Source of the DNA: Thermomicrobiales bacterium
Lineage (GTDB): Bacteria; Chloroflexota; Chloroflexia; Thermomicrobiales; CADCWN01
Direction: 5' to 3'
Assembly: GCA_030446685.1 (NCBI GenBank)
Contig: JAUJMV010000012.1
Coordinates: forward strand, 103,212 to 167,211
Length of the DNA stretch: 64,000 bases
Part shown: in pieces, positions 9,275 through 18,168 of the stretch
Numbering within the stretch: the first letter of the stretch is position 1
How the letters are laid out: every line of letters begins with the position of its first letter
The notes under the pieces: generated by a model
What the model was told of the DNA's origin: nothing
Database searches by the model: none
The model's input: the letters and a program-made list of their open reading frames with translations, nothing else
Program-made: the position numbers and the translations under genes

Positions 9275-9640
9275 ATGAAGCTGGTTGTCGCCGTCGTGCA
9301 GGGGAAGGACGCCGAGGCGCTGCTCGATGCGCTGCGCGCGAACGGCTACCGCGCCACGCAGATCAACAGCTCCGGCGGCTTCCTGCGCGAGAACAACGTG
9401 ACCGTGATGACCGGGGTCAACGATGCCCAGGTGCCGGAGGTCTTCCGGCTGATCCGGGACAACTGCTACACCCGCACGCAATACGTCAACCCCCTGCTGC
9501 CGATCATGGAACCGGGCGAGTTCTACATGCCGAGCCCGGTCGAGGTGCAGGTCGGCGGCGCGACGGTCTTCGTCCTGCCGGTGGTCCGCTACGAGCGAAT
9601 CCTGGCCCCGGCGGCGGGCGGGGTCGGCGCGGCGGAGTGA
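9275..9640 (+). CDS. darA: Cyclic-di-AMP receptor (DarA/PstA, PII-like)
   Basis: A 121-residue member of the DUF970/DarA family: small trimeric PII-like proteins that bind c-di-AMP in the cytoplasm. Family signatures are MKLVVAVVQGKDA at the N-terminus, the INSSGGFLRENNVT ligand loop (residues 30-43) and GGATVFVLPVVRYERI near the C-terminus. Length is normal. GGGGAGAG precedes the ATG at good spacing. It follows tmk as in Firmicutes. Downstream partners of this receptor are poorly known, so the physiological output is open. Confidence 0.93.
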   Translation: MKLVVAVVQGKDAEALLDALRANGYRATQINSSGGFLRENNVTVMTGVNDAQVPEVFRLIRDNCYTRTQYVNPLLPIMEPGEFYMPSPVEVQVGGATVFVLPVVRYERILAPAAGGVGAAE

Positions 9641-9700
9641 TCGTCCACCGCTGACGCGCGAATCGGTGGCAGGCACACCAGGGATGCGGAGGGGGAACCG

Positions 9701-10660
9701 ATGTCGCTCGAAGGGCTGATCGCGCGGGGCTTCCAGCTCCTGCTGGCGCTCACCGGGGCCTACACCGTGTCGCTCTGGTTCGCGCTGATCGTGTGGACCT
9801 TCCGCGACATCGAGTCGCGCAGCCGCAGCGTGATCGCGCAGATCTTCTCCACCCTGGTCGTCGTCCTCTTTTTCATCCCCGGCGTCCTGATCTACCTGAT
9901 CCTCCGCCCCAGAGAGACCCTCGACGAGGCGTTCGGGCGCGCGCTCGAAGAGGAGTACCTGCTGCAGGACCTGGAAGACCTCAGCCTCTGCGCCACCTGC
10001 CACCGCCCGGTGCGCGACGACTTCGTCGCCTGCCCGCACTGCTACACCGAACTGCGCCGGCCCTGCCCGGCCTGCGCCCGGCTGGTCGACATGGTCTGGG
10101 CGATCTGCCCTTACTGCACCGCCGACCTGGCGGAGGACCCGGCCGACGGCGACGCGCAGGAGGCCCCGTGGGAGGAGCAGCGGCCCGCCCTGCTGCCCCA
10201 CCCGCTCCGCGTGCTGCGCGAGCAGACCGAGGTGCGCGTCCGGCACTCGCTCGACTTCGGGCCGTCGGAGGCGCCCCGCTTGGCCGAGGGTGACGCGGCC
10301 CAGACTGCGCCGCTGCTGACGCGCGAGACACGGGAGAGCGGCTCGTGGGCCGATGACACCGGCAAGCGCTCCTGGATCCTCACGCGCGCGCGCGAGGTCT
10401 TCGCCCCGCTCCTACCCACCGACCCGCGGTCGCATACCGATGGGCGCGACGGCGCGAACGGGGGCCGTCGCACTGGCGCCGAACCCGACCATGACGGCCA
10501 CGCACCGAACGGTCGCGCCACGCGCGCGGCCTACCGCCGCGAGGACGAGGATCACCGCGCCGCGGCCGAGCCGGCCGTGGCGGCGCCGGTCGCGGCGGCG
10601 CCGGTCGCGGCGCCGCCCGCCGGCGGCGAGCAGGCCGGGCATCCCAGCGGCGAGCAGTAG
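9701..10660 (+). CDS. Membrane protein with double zinc ribbon
   Basis: A 319-residue protein. Two membrane helices (about 9-33 and 46-68) are followed by a cytoplasmic double zinc ribbon with eight Cys: C97/C100 with C111/C114, and C122/C125 with C136/C139 (spacing CxxC...CPHC, CPAC...CPYC). The rest (150-319) is acidic and Ala/Pro-rich, probably disordered, ending in AAP repeats. Such ribbons usually mediate protein or nucleic-acid contacts; function unknown. GGAGGGGGAACCG precedes the ATG. It may be co-transcribed with tmk-darA. Confidence 0.75.
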   Translation: MSLEGLIARGFQLLLALTGAYTVSLWFALIVWTFRDIESRSRSVIAQIFSTLVVVLFFIPGVLIYLILRPRETLDEAFGRALEEEYLLQDLEDLSLCATCHRPVRDDFVACPHCYTELRRPCPACARLVDMVWAICPYCTADLAEDPADGDAQEAPWEEQRPALLPHPLRVLREQTEVRVRHSLDFGPSEAPRLAEGDAAQTAPLLTRETRESGSWADDTGKRSWILTRAREVFAPLLPTDPRSHTDGRDGANGGRRTGAEPDHDGHAPNGRATRAAYRREDEDHRAAAEPAVAAPVAAAPVAAPPAGGEQAGHPSGEQ

Positions 10661-10888
10661 GGCCCCGCCGCTCCACGAGCTTCGCCTGCGGCCGCGAACA
10701 CCACGCCCTTGTCGCTGGCAGGCCCGAACTCGTGAGCCTGACCCGCAAGTGGGCTTGTCTTCGCCGAGGGGCGCCCAGGCGCGGCCGGAGGGCGGACGAA
10801 TGCGCAAATACTCCAGCCGGAGCCCGCATTGCGGCGGCGCGCGCCGGGTGGGCTGGAGCCTGCCACCCGCCGTGCGCGGGACCCGCGG

Positions 10889-12214
10889 TCAGTCGTGCCC
10901 GGGCGCCGGCGTCGGGTCGCGCGGGGCGGCGGACGCCGGCGTGGTGGGGAGGGTGGCGGTGGCGGCGGGGTGGGGCCGCAGCATCCACCAGACCCAGGCC
11001 AGCACGACGAGGTAGAGGGCGGTGTCGACGACGAAGATCGCCCGCAGGCTGGCGTACTTCGCGAGGAGGCCGGTCACCTGCGGGCTGACCGCGCCGCCGA
11101 TCATCCCGATTCCCGCCAGCGTCCCGTAGGCGCCCATCTTCGCGCCCCCCGGCAAGGCCCGGCCCCCGATCGCGTAGGTCAGCGGCAGCGCCCCGCCGGC
11201 CAGCAGGCCGAGCAGCGTGCGGAAGATCAGCAGTTGCCACCACTGGCCGACGAAGGCGATCGGCAGGCAGCAGGCCGCCCCCGCGGCCAGCGAGCCGAGC
11301 AGCAGCGGGCGGGGCGCGAGGCGGCTGGAGAGCCGACCGGCGGCGACCGACGCGACGCTGCCGGCGATCGCGCCGAGCGTCAGCACCAGCCCGCTGATCG
11401 AGCCGATCAGCCCGGCCGGCGCGTTGAGCGTGCCGATGTAGAGCGGCAGGAGCGGGCCGAACGAGCGGTCGATGAACTGGATCGCGAAGATCGCCGCCAG
11501 CATGCCGACGAAGACCGGCACGCGCAGCAGGGCGCGCAGCGGCAGGGCCGCCTCGCCCCCGCGCCGCCCCGGGCCGCCGGCCTGCTCGCGCTCCTCGTGG
11601 TAGCCGAAGGTGATCAGCAGGAAGCCGATCAGGCAGAGCGCCGAGGCGAGGAAGAAGGATGCCTTCAGGCCGGCCGCGTCGACGACGATCCCGCCGAGGA
11701 GCGGCGCGGCGATCCCGCTGGCGAGCTGCGTGGCCTGGATCAACCCGACCGCCTCGCCGACCCGGTCGCGCGGGGCGATCGTCGAGGCGAGCGCGACCGA
11801 CATCGCGCTGAAGCCGCCGAAGACGCCGATCAGCAGGCGCAGGCCGAAGAGCTGGTAGACGTTGGTGACGAAGGCCATCGCCGCGATCAGGAAGACGAAC
11901 GACAGCGCCGCGCGCTGCATCACCGGCTTGCGCCCGTGCCGCTCGGCCCAACTCGACCAGAGCGGGGCGAGCAGCCCGGCGAGCAGCGGGCTGACGCCGA
12001 AGATCACGCCCGCCCAGAGGGCGGCGTCGCCGGGGTCGGTCACGCCGAGCTGCCTGATGTAGAGCGGCAGGAAGGGGATGACGAAGAAGAAGCCGGTGAA
12101 GAGGGTGAAGACCGCGACCATCACGACGTAGAGGTTGCGCCGCCACTCCTCCTCGGGCGGCAACCGCCAGGGACGCCAGCGCGATACCTGCCCGGCCTGG
12201 CGCGCGTCCTGCAT
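10889..12214 (-). CDS. MFS multidrug-type exporter
   Basis: A 441-residue, 12-helix major facilitator. The loop-2 motif is present as LLAPLWSSWAERHGRKPVM and a motif-C-like stretch as LASGIAAPLLGGIVVDAAGL, characteristic of drug/proton antiporters; a central basic loop (EEREQAGGPGRRGG) separates the two six-helix halves. Substrate cannot be told. The ATG at 12214 has GGGGGAGG upstream. It is transcribed away from the DUF2089 gene; the shared 200-bp upstream region contains an AT-rich palindrome, so the two could be co-regulated. Confidence 0.88.
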   Translation of the reverse strand: MQDARQAGQVSRWRPWRLPPEEEWRRNLYVVMVAVFTLFTGFFFVIPFLPLYIRQLGVTDPGDAALWAGVIFGVSPLLAGLLAPLWSSWAERHGRKPVMQRAALSFVFLIAAMAFVTNVYQLFGLRLLIGVFGGFSAMSVALASTIAPRDRVGEAVGLIQATQLASGIAAPLLGGIVVDAAGLKASFFLASALCLIGFLLITFGYHEEREQAGGPGRRGGEAALPLRALLRVPVFVGMLAAIFAIQFIDRSFGPLLPLYIGTLNAPAGLIGSISGLVLTLGAIAGSVASVAAGRLSSRLAPRPLLLGSLAAGAACCLPIAFVGQWWQLLIFRTLLGLLAGGALPLTYAIGGRALPGGAKMGAYGTLAGIGMIGGAVSPQVTGLLAKYASLRAIFVVDTALYLVVLAWVWWMLRPHPAATATLPTTPASAAPRDPTPAPGHD

Positions 12215-12243
12215 CGGCCTCCCCCTCCCCTCGTCACCGCCCC

Positions 12244-12252
12244 ATTCTAGCA
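12244..12252 (-). promoter_or_regulatory. Extended -10 of the MFS exporter gene
   Basis: Minus strand TGCTAGAAT: a TG-n extended -10 with hexamer TAGAAT (12244-12249). No clear -35. It lies about 30 bases before the start codon. Confidence 0.45.
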
Positions 12253-12305
12253 CAGCGCTCCACGGCGCCGCCCCCGCGCCCGGCGGAGCGGCGCGAGGGC
12301 CGGTC

Positions 12306-12335
12306 AATAAAATTAATACACACATTAATTTTATT
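12306..12335. promoter_or_regulatory. AT-rich palindromic operator
   Basis: A perfect inverted repeat with 12-bp arms: AATAAAATTAAT (12306-12317), spacer ACACAC, ATTAATTTTATT (12324-12335). It is strikingly AT-rich in this GC-rich sequence and sits 10 bp upstream of the -35 of the DUF2089 promoter, in the divergent region shared with the MFS exporter. The arrangement suggests a dimeric regulator; which one is unknown. Confidence 0.75.
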
Positions 12336-12345
12336 TTGGCGAGTA

Positions 12346-12373
12346 TTGACAGGGGCGGAATCCGTGGTATGCT
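12346..12373 (+). promoter_or_regulatory. Promoter of the DUF2089 gene
   Basis: TTGACA (12346-12351), 16 bp, TATGCT (12368-12373) preceded by TGG (extended -10). The 11-mer GTGGTATGCTG is identical to that of the LysM/M23 promoter. The DUF2089 GTG start is 50 bases downstream, behind AAGGAG. Confidence 0.75.
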
Positions 12374-12422
12374 GTGAGCAGGAGGTTGAGAAAATCAACG
12401 GAGCACTTAAGGAGATAGAGCG

Positions 12423-12836
12423 GTGAGCGCCGGCAAGCAGTACCAACTCCCCAATCAGTGCCCGGTCTGCGGCGGGCAGTTCGAGATCGTCCGCGTCGCC
12501 TGCACCAACTGCGCCACGGTGATGGAGGGGCATTTCAGCCAGGGACGCTTCGCCAACCTCAACCAGCAGCAGTGGCACTTCATCGAGACCTTCATCCGCT
12601 GCAAGGGCAAGATCAAGGACGTCGAGGTCGCGCTCGACATCTCCTACCCCACCGTCGTCAGCCGGCTCAACGAGGTCGTGCGGGCGCTCGGGTTCGAGAC
12701 GGGCGAGGACGCCGCGGAGATGCGCCGCGTGACCGCCGCCGAGGAGAAGCGCCGCGAGGCGCTCGACCGGCTCGCCAGGGGCGAGATCAGCCCGAAGGAC
12801 GCCCTGCGGCTGATGGGCGGCGCCGCGGCCGAGTAG
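12423..12836 (+). CDS. DUF2089 zinc-ribbon/HTH regulator
   Basis: A 137-residue DUF2089 protein with a GTG start (AAGGAGATAGAGCG upstream). Residues 10-32 form a zinc ribbon (CPVC...CTNC). Residues 40-90 contain a HTH-like segment (FIETFIRCKGKIKDVEVALD, SYPTVVSRLNEVV). The C-terminus (105-137) is a short helical module, EALDRLARGEISPKDALRLM, which recurs at the end of the protein at 23335-23827. The fold is a predicted DNA-binding regulator; no member's target is known to me. Its position as first gene before DUF2807 and an ABC exporter, behind an AT-rich palindrome, suggests an envelope or efflux regulator, possibly autoregulated. Confidence 0.85.
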   Translation: MSAGKQYQLPNQCPVCGGQFEIVRVACTNCATVMEGHFSQGRFANLNQQQWHFIETFIRCKGKIKDVEVALDISYPTVVSRLNEVVRALGFETGEDAAEMRRVTAAEEKRREALDRLARGEISPKDALRLMGGAAAE

Positions 12837-12957
12837 CGGCGCCGACCCTGGGCCGGCGGCCGGGCCGCTCGGCGGGCAGGAAGTCAGGACGCCATAACCG
12901 GGCGCCGCGGCGGCGGCCGGTCGGAGAGACGCACCCTTTGCACGGGAGGTGACGGCG

Positions 12958-13158
12958 ATGCTGAGCCTGCACGAGCTTGACGCCCTGGCCCGCGAGCGGT
13001 ATCGGACCCGGCTGGCGGAGGCCGACGCGCGGCGCGCTGTCGGCGCCATCCCCAGGGCGCCCGTCCGCGAGGCCCTCGCGGCGGTGCTGATCGCGATCGC
13101 CGTCCGGCTGGCGCCCGCCGCGCAAGCGGGCTACCGGCCTGCCCACCCGCGCCCCTGA
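12958..13158 (+). CDS. Small hypothetical protein
   Basis: A 66-residue reading frame behind GGGAGG at good spacing, between the DUF2089 and DUF2807 genes and on the same strand. The N-terminal half is charged (LHELDALARERYRTRLAEAD) and the middle has a short Ala/Ile/Val-rich helix (REALAAVLIAIAVRLAPAA) that could associate with membrane. I do not recognise the family. Support is the ribosome site, the gene order and the helical pattern. Confidence 0.5.
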   Translation: MLSLHELDALARERYRTRLAEADARRAVGAIPRAPVREALAAVLIAIAVRLAPAAQAGYRPAHPRP

Positions 13159-13209
13159 ACGCCGCCGCCCGCTTGCTCTTTGCCACTGATTACCCCCCAG
13201 GAGGTTCCC

Positions 13210-13869
13210 ATGCGCGGTTCAGGCAACGTCGTCAGCGAGACACGCGAGGTCGGCGGCTTCGACGGGGTCGCACTGGGCGGCATCGGGACGGCGATCCTCG
13301 CCCAGGGCGAGACCGAATCGCTGACCGTCGAGGCCGAGGACAACATCCTGCCCCACATCAAGGCCGTGGTCCGCGACGGCCGCTTGACGATCGGCTTCGA
13401 GAAGGATCTCTCCCCGTCGCCGCGCCCGACCGCGCCGATCCGCTTCCACATCGGCCTGCGCGACCTCCGCGCGGTGCGGCTCTCCGGGGCCGGCAAGGTC
13501 GAGGTCGGCCCGCTGCGGACCGCGCGCCTGGAGGTCGCGGTCAGCGGCGCGGGCGGGATCACCCTCGAACGGCTCGCCGCCGAGGCCCTGACGGTCGGCA
13601 TCTCCGGCGCGGGCCAGGTCCGGGTCGCGGGGGAGGCGGCGACCCAGGAGTTGACGATCACCGGCGCGGGCGAGTACCGCGCGGGCGAGCTGGCGACGCG
13701 CGAGGCCCGCGTGGCCATCAGCGGCGCGGGGAGCGCCAGGGTACGGGTCAGCGACGCGCTCAACGTGCGGATCACCGGCGCCGGCTCGGTCGAGTACGCG
13801 GGCAGCCCGCGGGTCAGCCAGCAGCTCACCGGGATCGGGCGGGTCCGCCAATTAGCGAGCGCCGGCTGA
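13210..13869 (+). CDS. DUF2807 (putative auto-transporter adhesin head, GIN domain) protein
   Basis: A 219-residue right-handed beta-helix protein. The repeated ISGAG/ITGAG turns (LSGAGKVEVGPL, VSGAGGITLERL, ISGAGQVRVAG, ITGAGEYRAGEL, ISGAGSARVRV, ITGAGSVEYAG) are the hallmark of the DUF2807 family. There is no signal peptide or membrane helix, which is unusual because many relatives are exported. AGGAGG stands 6 bases before the ATG. Function in the family is unknown; in this operon-like row it lies between the DUF2089 regulator and the ABC exporter. Confidence 0.85.
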   Translation: MRGSGNVVSETREVGGFDGVALGGIGTAILAQGETESLTVEAEDNILPHIKAVVRDGRLTIGFEKDLSPSPRPTAPIRFHIGLRDLRAVRLSGAGKVEVGPLRTARLEVAVSGAGGITLERLAAEALTVGISGAGQVRVAGEAATQELTITGAGEYRAGELATREARVAISGAGSARVRVSDALNVRITGAGSVEYAGSPRVSQQLTGIGRVRQLASAG

Positions 13870-13978
13870 CCGGGCGTCCGGCGGCCACGCTATTGTCGAT
13901 CCAGGTAGGCGGCCGCCCTGGTCGCACCGGCCCGCCGCCTGGCGCCCGAGGGCGTCGCCAGCGTCGCCCCGCGCAATG

Positions 13979-14016
13979 CTCCACTGACCACGACCACCGG
14001 CCACTGATCACTACCG
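13979..14016. repeat. Heptamer element J
   Basis: Degenerate 7-mers CCACTGA, CCACGAC, CACCGGC, CACTGAT, CACTACC in register in the DUF2807-ABC gap, ending just before the GGGAGG of the ABC ATPase gene. Confidence 0.6.
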
Positions 14017-14030
14017 GGAGGCGACGACTG

Positions 14031-15083
14031 ATGACGGACCAGGTCCGGCAGCACGTCCAAGGCGAGAGGCGGTGCGAGACGGATGATGAGGCGGACGGGG
14101 CGATCGCCGCCCGGCGGCTGCGCCGGGTCTACGAGCGGGGTGGCCGGCCCTTCCGCCCGAAGAAGCGCACGGTCGCCGTGGAGGAGATCTCCTTCACCGT
14201 GCCGCGCGGGACGATCTTCGGGCTGCTCGGGCCGAACGGCGCGGGGAAGACGACCACCATCAAGATGCTCTCGACCCTGCTGATCCCCACCAGCGGGACG
14301 GCCACGGTCGGCGGCTACGATGTCGTGCGCGACGAGCGCCAGGTCCGGCGGCGGCTCGGCGTCGTCCTCGGGGGCGACCGCGGGCTCTACGCGAAGCTCT
14401 CCGCGCGCGACAATTTGACCTATTTCGGCAACCTCTACGGCATGACGCGCGCGGCGATCGCGCGACGCACCGACGAACTGCTGGACCTGGTCAACCTCCG
14501 GGACCGCGCGGGGGAGCGGGTCGAGGGCTACTCGCGGGGGATGAAGCAGAGCCTCCACCTGGCGAAGGCGCTGCTCCACGACCCGCCGATCCTGATCCTC
14601 GACGAGCCGACGATCGGCCTCGACCCCGCCGCGGCGGTCGATCTGCGCCGGGCGGTGGCCGCGCTGGTCCCGGACCACACCGTCCTGCTGACGACCCACG
14701 ACATGTACGAGGCCGACGCGCTCTGCCGCGAGATCGCGATCGTGGACCGGGGCCTGATCGTCGCGCAGGGGACGCCGACCGAGCTGAAGGCGCGCGTCGC
14801 CGGCGAGCGCCGGGTCGTCGTCGCGACCGGGCAGGCGCTCAATGGCCGCGCCGCGGCGATCGACGCGCAACTGGCCGTGCTCGACGGCGTGCGCGGGGTC
14901 AGCCAGGCGCTCGACGCGCGCGGCGGGACCGAGTTGACGATCCGCTGCGCCGACACCGCGCTCACGCTCGACGGGGCGCTGGCGATCCTGCGCGGCCACG
15001 GCGCGACGGTCAGCGGCGTCCGCATCGTCGAGCCGACGCTGGAGGACGCCTTCCTGGCGATCGCGGGGAGGACCTTCGAATGA
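14031..15083 (+). CDS. ABC-2 exporter ATP-binding protein
   Basis: A 350-residue ATPase of the DrrA/daunorubicin-resistance or NatA type. It has Walker A GPNGAGKTT (67-75), signature GYSRGMKQSL and Walker B ILILDEPTIGLD, plus the H-loop LLTTHDMYEAD. A C-terminal extension of about 90 residues (RRVVVATGQ... VEPTLEDAFLAI) is typical of this subfamily. It overlaps the first permease by ATGA, so the two are translationally coupled. The frame is open upstream; the ATG at 14031 has GGGAGG before it. Likely exports a hydrophobic compound or lipid across the membrane. Confidence 0.93.
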   Translation: MTDQVRQHVQGERRCETDDEADGAIAARRLRRVYERGGRPFRPKKRTVAVEEISFTVPRGTIFGLLGPNGAGKTTTIKMLSTLLIPTSGTATVGGYDVVRDERQVRRRLGVVLGGDRGLYAKLSARDNLTYFGNLYGMTRAAIARRTDELLDLVNLRDRAGERVEGYSRGMKQSLHLAKALLHDPPILILDEPTIGLDPAAAVDLRRAVAALVPDHTVLLTTHDMYEADALCREIAIVDRGLIVAQGTPTELKARVAGERRVVVATGQALNGRAAAIDAQLAVLDGVRGVSQALDARGGTELTIRCADTALTLDGALAILRGHGATVSGVRIVEPTLEDAFLAIAGRTFE

Positions 15084-15961
15084 CAAACGCGGAGCCCACC
15101 ATGGGGACAAGCGCCGGGGTGCGGGATGGGACCCCCGCATCCGCGGTGGCGTTCGTCGGGCCGGTCGCGCACCTCTGGGCGGTCGTCTTCATGACGGCGC
15201 GGGCCTACGTGGCGCGCTCGAACGCCTACCTGATCGACGTGATCCGCTGGCCGCTCGCGCCGCTGATCTTCTACGCGACGATGCGGCTGACCTACGCCGC
15301 CGCGGGGCAGGAGACGGTGGCGGGCACGAACGTCGCCGGCTTCCTGCTGGTCGGCATCTTCGGGATGATCACCTGGAGCGGGACGATCTGGTCGAGCGGC
15401 TACGCCGTCGAGTACGAGCGGCACGAGGGGACGATCGCGGCGCTCTTCCTCTCGCCGGCCAGCCGCGCGGCGACGATCGCCGGCTACGGCCTCGGCGGGT
15501 TCGTCTGGATGCTCCCCTCGTTCGTCGTGGTGGCGATTCTCGGCTGGGCGATCGGCGCGCGGCTGAACGTGGCCGATCCACTGGCGGCGGCCGGCGCGGT
15601 CGTGGCGTTGCTGGTGGGGTCGCTGGCCTGCGGCTTCGCCTTCGCCGGGCTCTTCGTCCTCTCGCGGCGGGCCAACCTCCTCGCCAACTTCATCCAGACG
15701 CCGGGCTACCTGCTGGCGGGGGTGCTCTTCCCGCGCGAGCGCCTGCCGGAGGGGCTCTACGCGCTGTCGAACGCCATCCCGGTCAGCCACGCGATCGACG
15801 CGCTGCGGGCCAGCACCCTGCGGGCCGCGACGCTGCGCGAGGTGCTGTGGTCGCTCGCCCTCGCCGGGGCGGTCTCGGCGGTCTACGCCCTGGTCGGCCT
15901 CCTGAGTTTGCGGAAGGTGGAACATGCGGCCAAGCGTTCCGGCCAGCTCGATCTCTACTAG
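15080..15961 (+). CDS. ABC-2 type permease, first subunit
   Basis: A 293-residue membrane protein with about six helices and the ABC-2 pattern: an amphipathic N-terminal segment (VVFMTARAYVARSNAYLIDVIRW), helices around residues 55-80, 95-115, 140-165, 170-200, 215-240 and 260-285, and FPRERLPEGLYALSNAIPVSHAIDALR before the last helix. It overlaps the ATPase gene by 4 bases and the next permease by 38, so the three are one transcription unit. Pairs with the next gene to form a heterodimeric channel. Confidence 0.9.
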   Translation: MTNAEPTMGTSAGVRDGTPASAVAFVGPVAHLWAVVFMTARAYVARSNAYLIDVIRWPLAPLIFYATMRLTYAAAGQETVAGTNVAGFLLVGIFGMITWSGTIWSSGYAVEYERHEGTIAALFLSPASRAATIAGYGLGGFVWMLPSFVVVAILGWAIGARLNVADPLAAAGAVVALLVGSLACGFAFAGLFVLSRRANLLANFIQTPGYLLAGVLFPRERLPEGLYALSNAIPVSHAIDALRASTLRAATLREVLWSLALAGAVSAVYALVGLLSLRKVEHAAKRSGQLDLY

Positions 15962-16769
15962 CCCCGGCGCGCCGGGCGCCTTCCGCCTCGCCTGGCAGGC
16001 GACCGCCGCCTCCTGGCGGGCGATGCTGGCCGAGCGGCTGGGGCACGGCGGGCTGCTGGGCTACCTGGCGATCTGGGTGATCGGCCCGGTCTTCCAGATC
16101 GCCATCGCCGCGCTGATCTACGGCGCCGGCCAGCCCGCCCTGCTGCGCTACGCCGTCGTCGCGCTGTCGGCCAACACCGTCGTCTTCAGCACGATCTACT
16201 TCGTCGGCGAGATCCTCGACCGCGAGCGGATGAAGGGGACGCTGATCGGCCTCTTCCTGGCGCCCTGCCCGCGCTTCGCTTGGCTGACCGGCTTCGCGCT
16301 GGTCGGCACGGTCGAGACGGCGCTGGCCGCGGCGGTCGGGCTCGCCTTCGGCCGGTTCGCCCTCGGCGTGCGGTTCGCGCCGAACTGGCCGGCCCTCGCG
16401 CTGACCCTGCTCCTCTTCCTGGCGGCGCTCTGGGGGATCGGGATCATCTTCTCGGCGATCGGACTCTACCTCAAGAAGGCCAACCCCTTCTCGAACCTGG
16501 TCTCGCCCTTCATGGTCCTGCTCGGCGGCGTCTACTTCCCGGTCGCGCTCCTGCCTGACCCGCTGCGCTGGCTGGCGCGCTGCCTGCCGCTCGGCTACGG
16601 GATGCAGGCGCTGGCCGATGCCGCGCTCTACGGGGCCGGCATCCGCGCGCTCGCGCCGCAACTGCTGCCGCTGGCCGGCTTCGCGCTCGCCCTGCCGGCC
16701 GCCGGGGTGCTGGCCTTCGCCTGGCTCGAACGGCTGGTGCGCCGCCGCGGCGAACTGGACCTGTACTGA
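15924..16769 (+). CDS. ABC-2 type permease, second subunit
   Basis: A 281-residue relative of the preceding gene: similar layout, with GEILDRERMKGTLIGLFLAP in the cytoplasmic loop and GVYFPVALLPDPLRWLARCLPLGYGMQALADA at the ABC-2 signature position. Both permeases end in the same C-terminal residues, (Q/E)LDLY, as if produced by duplication. The start codon lies inside the first permease; a start some codons later is possible. No ribosome site is obvious, in keeping with translational coupling. Confidence 0.88.
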   Translation: MRPSVPASSISTSPGAPGAFRLAWQATAASWRAMLAERLGHGGLLGYLAIWVIGPVFQIAIAALIYGAGQPALLRYAVVALSANTVVFSTIYFVGEILDRERMKGTLIGLFLAPCPRFAWLTGFALVGTVETALAAAVGLAFGRFALGVRFAPNWPALALTLLLFLAALWGIGIIFSAIGLYLKKANPFSNLVSPFMVLLGGVYFPVALLPDPLRWLARCLPLGYGMQALADAALYGAGIRALAPQLLPLAGFALALPAAGVLAFAWLERLVRRRGELDLY

Positions 16770-16838
16770 CGCGCCGCCGGGGGGAGGCGCCCTCGCCGGC
16801 TCCGGCGACGATCGATCTCGACAAGTGGGGAACGGGCG

Positions 16839-18094
16839 ATGCTCACCGTCCTGCGCCAGCGGAACTTCGCGCTCGTCTGGGTCGCCGGGTTGATCTCCCT
16901 GACGGGGGACTGGCTGCTCTCCGTCGCGCTGCCGCTCGTCGTCTACGAGCTGACCGGCTCGACGCTGGCCACCGCCGCCACCGTGGCGACGCGCGTCCTG
17001 CCGCGCCTGCTGCTCGGCTCGGTCGCGGGCGTCTTCGTCGACCGCTGGGACCGGCGGCGCACGATGATCGCCGCCAACTTGCTGCTGGGGCTCTGCCTCT
17101 TGCCGCTCCTCCTCGTCCGCTCGGCCGACTGGCTGTGGCTCCTCTACCTCGTCTCCTTCGTCCAGGCGATCCTGGCCCAGTTCCTGGCCCCGGCCGAGAA
17201 CGCGCTCCTGCCGCTCCTGGTGGCCGAGGCGGACCTGGTCCCGGCCAACGCGCTCAACGGCCTGAACAACAACCTGGCCCGGCTGGTGGGGCCGCCGCTG
17301 GGCGGGCTGGTCGTGGCGGCGTGGGGTCTCGGCGGCGCGGCGCTGCTCGACGCGGCCTCGTTCCTCGTGGCGGCGGGCCTGGTCGCGCTCGTCCGCGCCC
17401 CCGGCGGGGCGCCTCGCGCGGCGACGCCCGGCGCCGGGGCCGCGGCCGGCGCGTTCGCGCCTGGGCCGAGTACCGCGCCGGACTGCGGCTGGTGCGGCGG
17501 ACGCGCCCGGTCGCGGTCATCTTCCTCTTCATCGCGCTGACCGGGCTGGGGGAGGGGGCGCTGGGCGCGCTGTTCGTCCCCTTCGTCACCACGGTCCTGG
17601 GCGGGGGCGGGGTGGCCTACGGGGCGATCCTGGCGGCGCAAGCGGTCGGGGGGCTGGTCGGGAACGCCGCGATCGGGCAGGTGGGGCGCGGGGCGCCGCC
17701 GGCGCGCCTGCTCGGCCTCGGCGCGCTGGGGCTGGGGGGGATCGACTTCCTGATCTTCAACGCCCACCGGGTGACCCCCGGCGTGCTGGCGCCGATCGTC
17801 CTGATGGTCGTCGTCGGCCTCCCGGCGGCGGGGATCGGGGTGGGGGCGAATACGCTCCTCCAGACCGCGGTGGAGGACGCGTATCGCGGGCGCGTCTTCG
17901 GGGCGCTGATGGCCCTGCAAGCCCTCAGTCTGCTGGTGGGGGCGGGGCTGGCAGGTGTCCTGAGCGGGCCGCTCGGCATCGTGCCGCTGCTGACGATCCA
18001 GTGCCTCGTCTACGCGCTGGGCGGCGCGTTGGTGCTCCTCCTGCTCCCCGTCGGACGGGCCGCGGAGCCCGTGGTGGGGAGGGCGGAGGCGTAA
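16839..18094 (+). CDS. MFS permease (one frameshift)
   Basis: Two conserved halves in different frames. The first (from 16839, behind GTGGGGAACGGGCG) carries helices 1-6 with the MFS motif GVFVDRWDRRRTMIAANLLLG and ends at the Pro/Ala linker near 17450. The second (to 18094) resumes as RAWAEYRAGLRLVRRTRPVA with helices 7-12 and QTAVEDAYRGRVFGAL. The change equals one lost base. Whole length would be about 418 residues, normal for MFS_3/enterobactin-exporter-like carriers. Substrate unknown. Sits directly after the ABC exporter. Confidence 0.85.
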
Positions 18095-18168
18095 TGGACA
18101 GCACTCCTCGGCGGCGGGGGCAAGTCGAGCGCAGTGCGGGACATCTGAACGAAAGGGAGGAACGAGCG

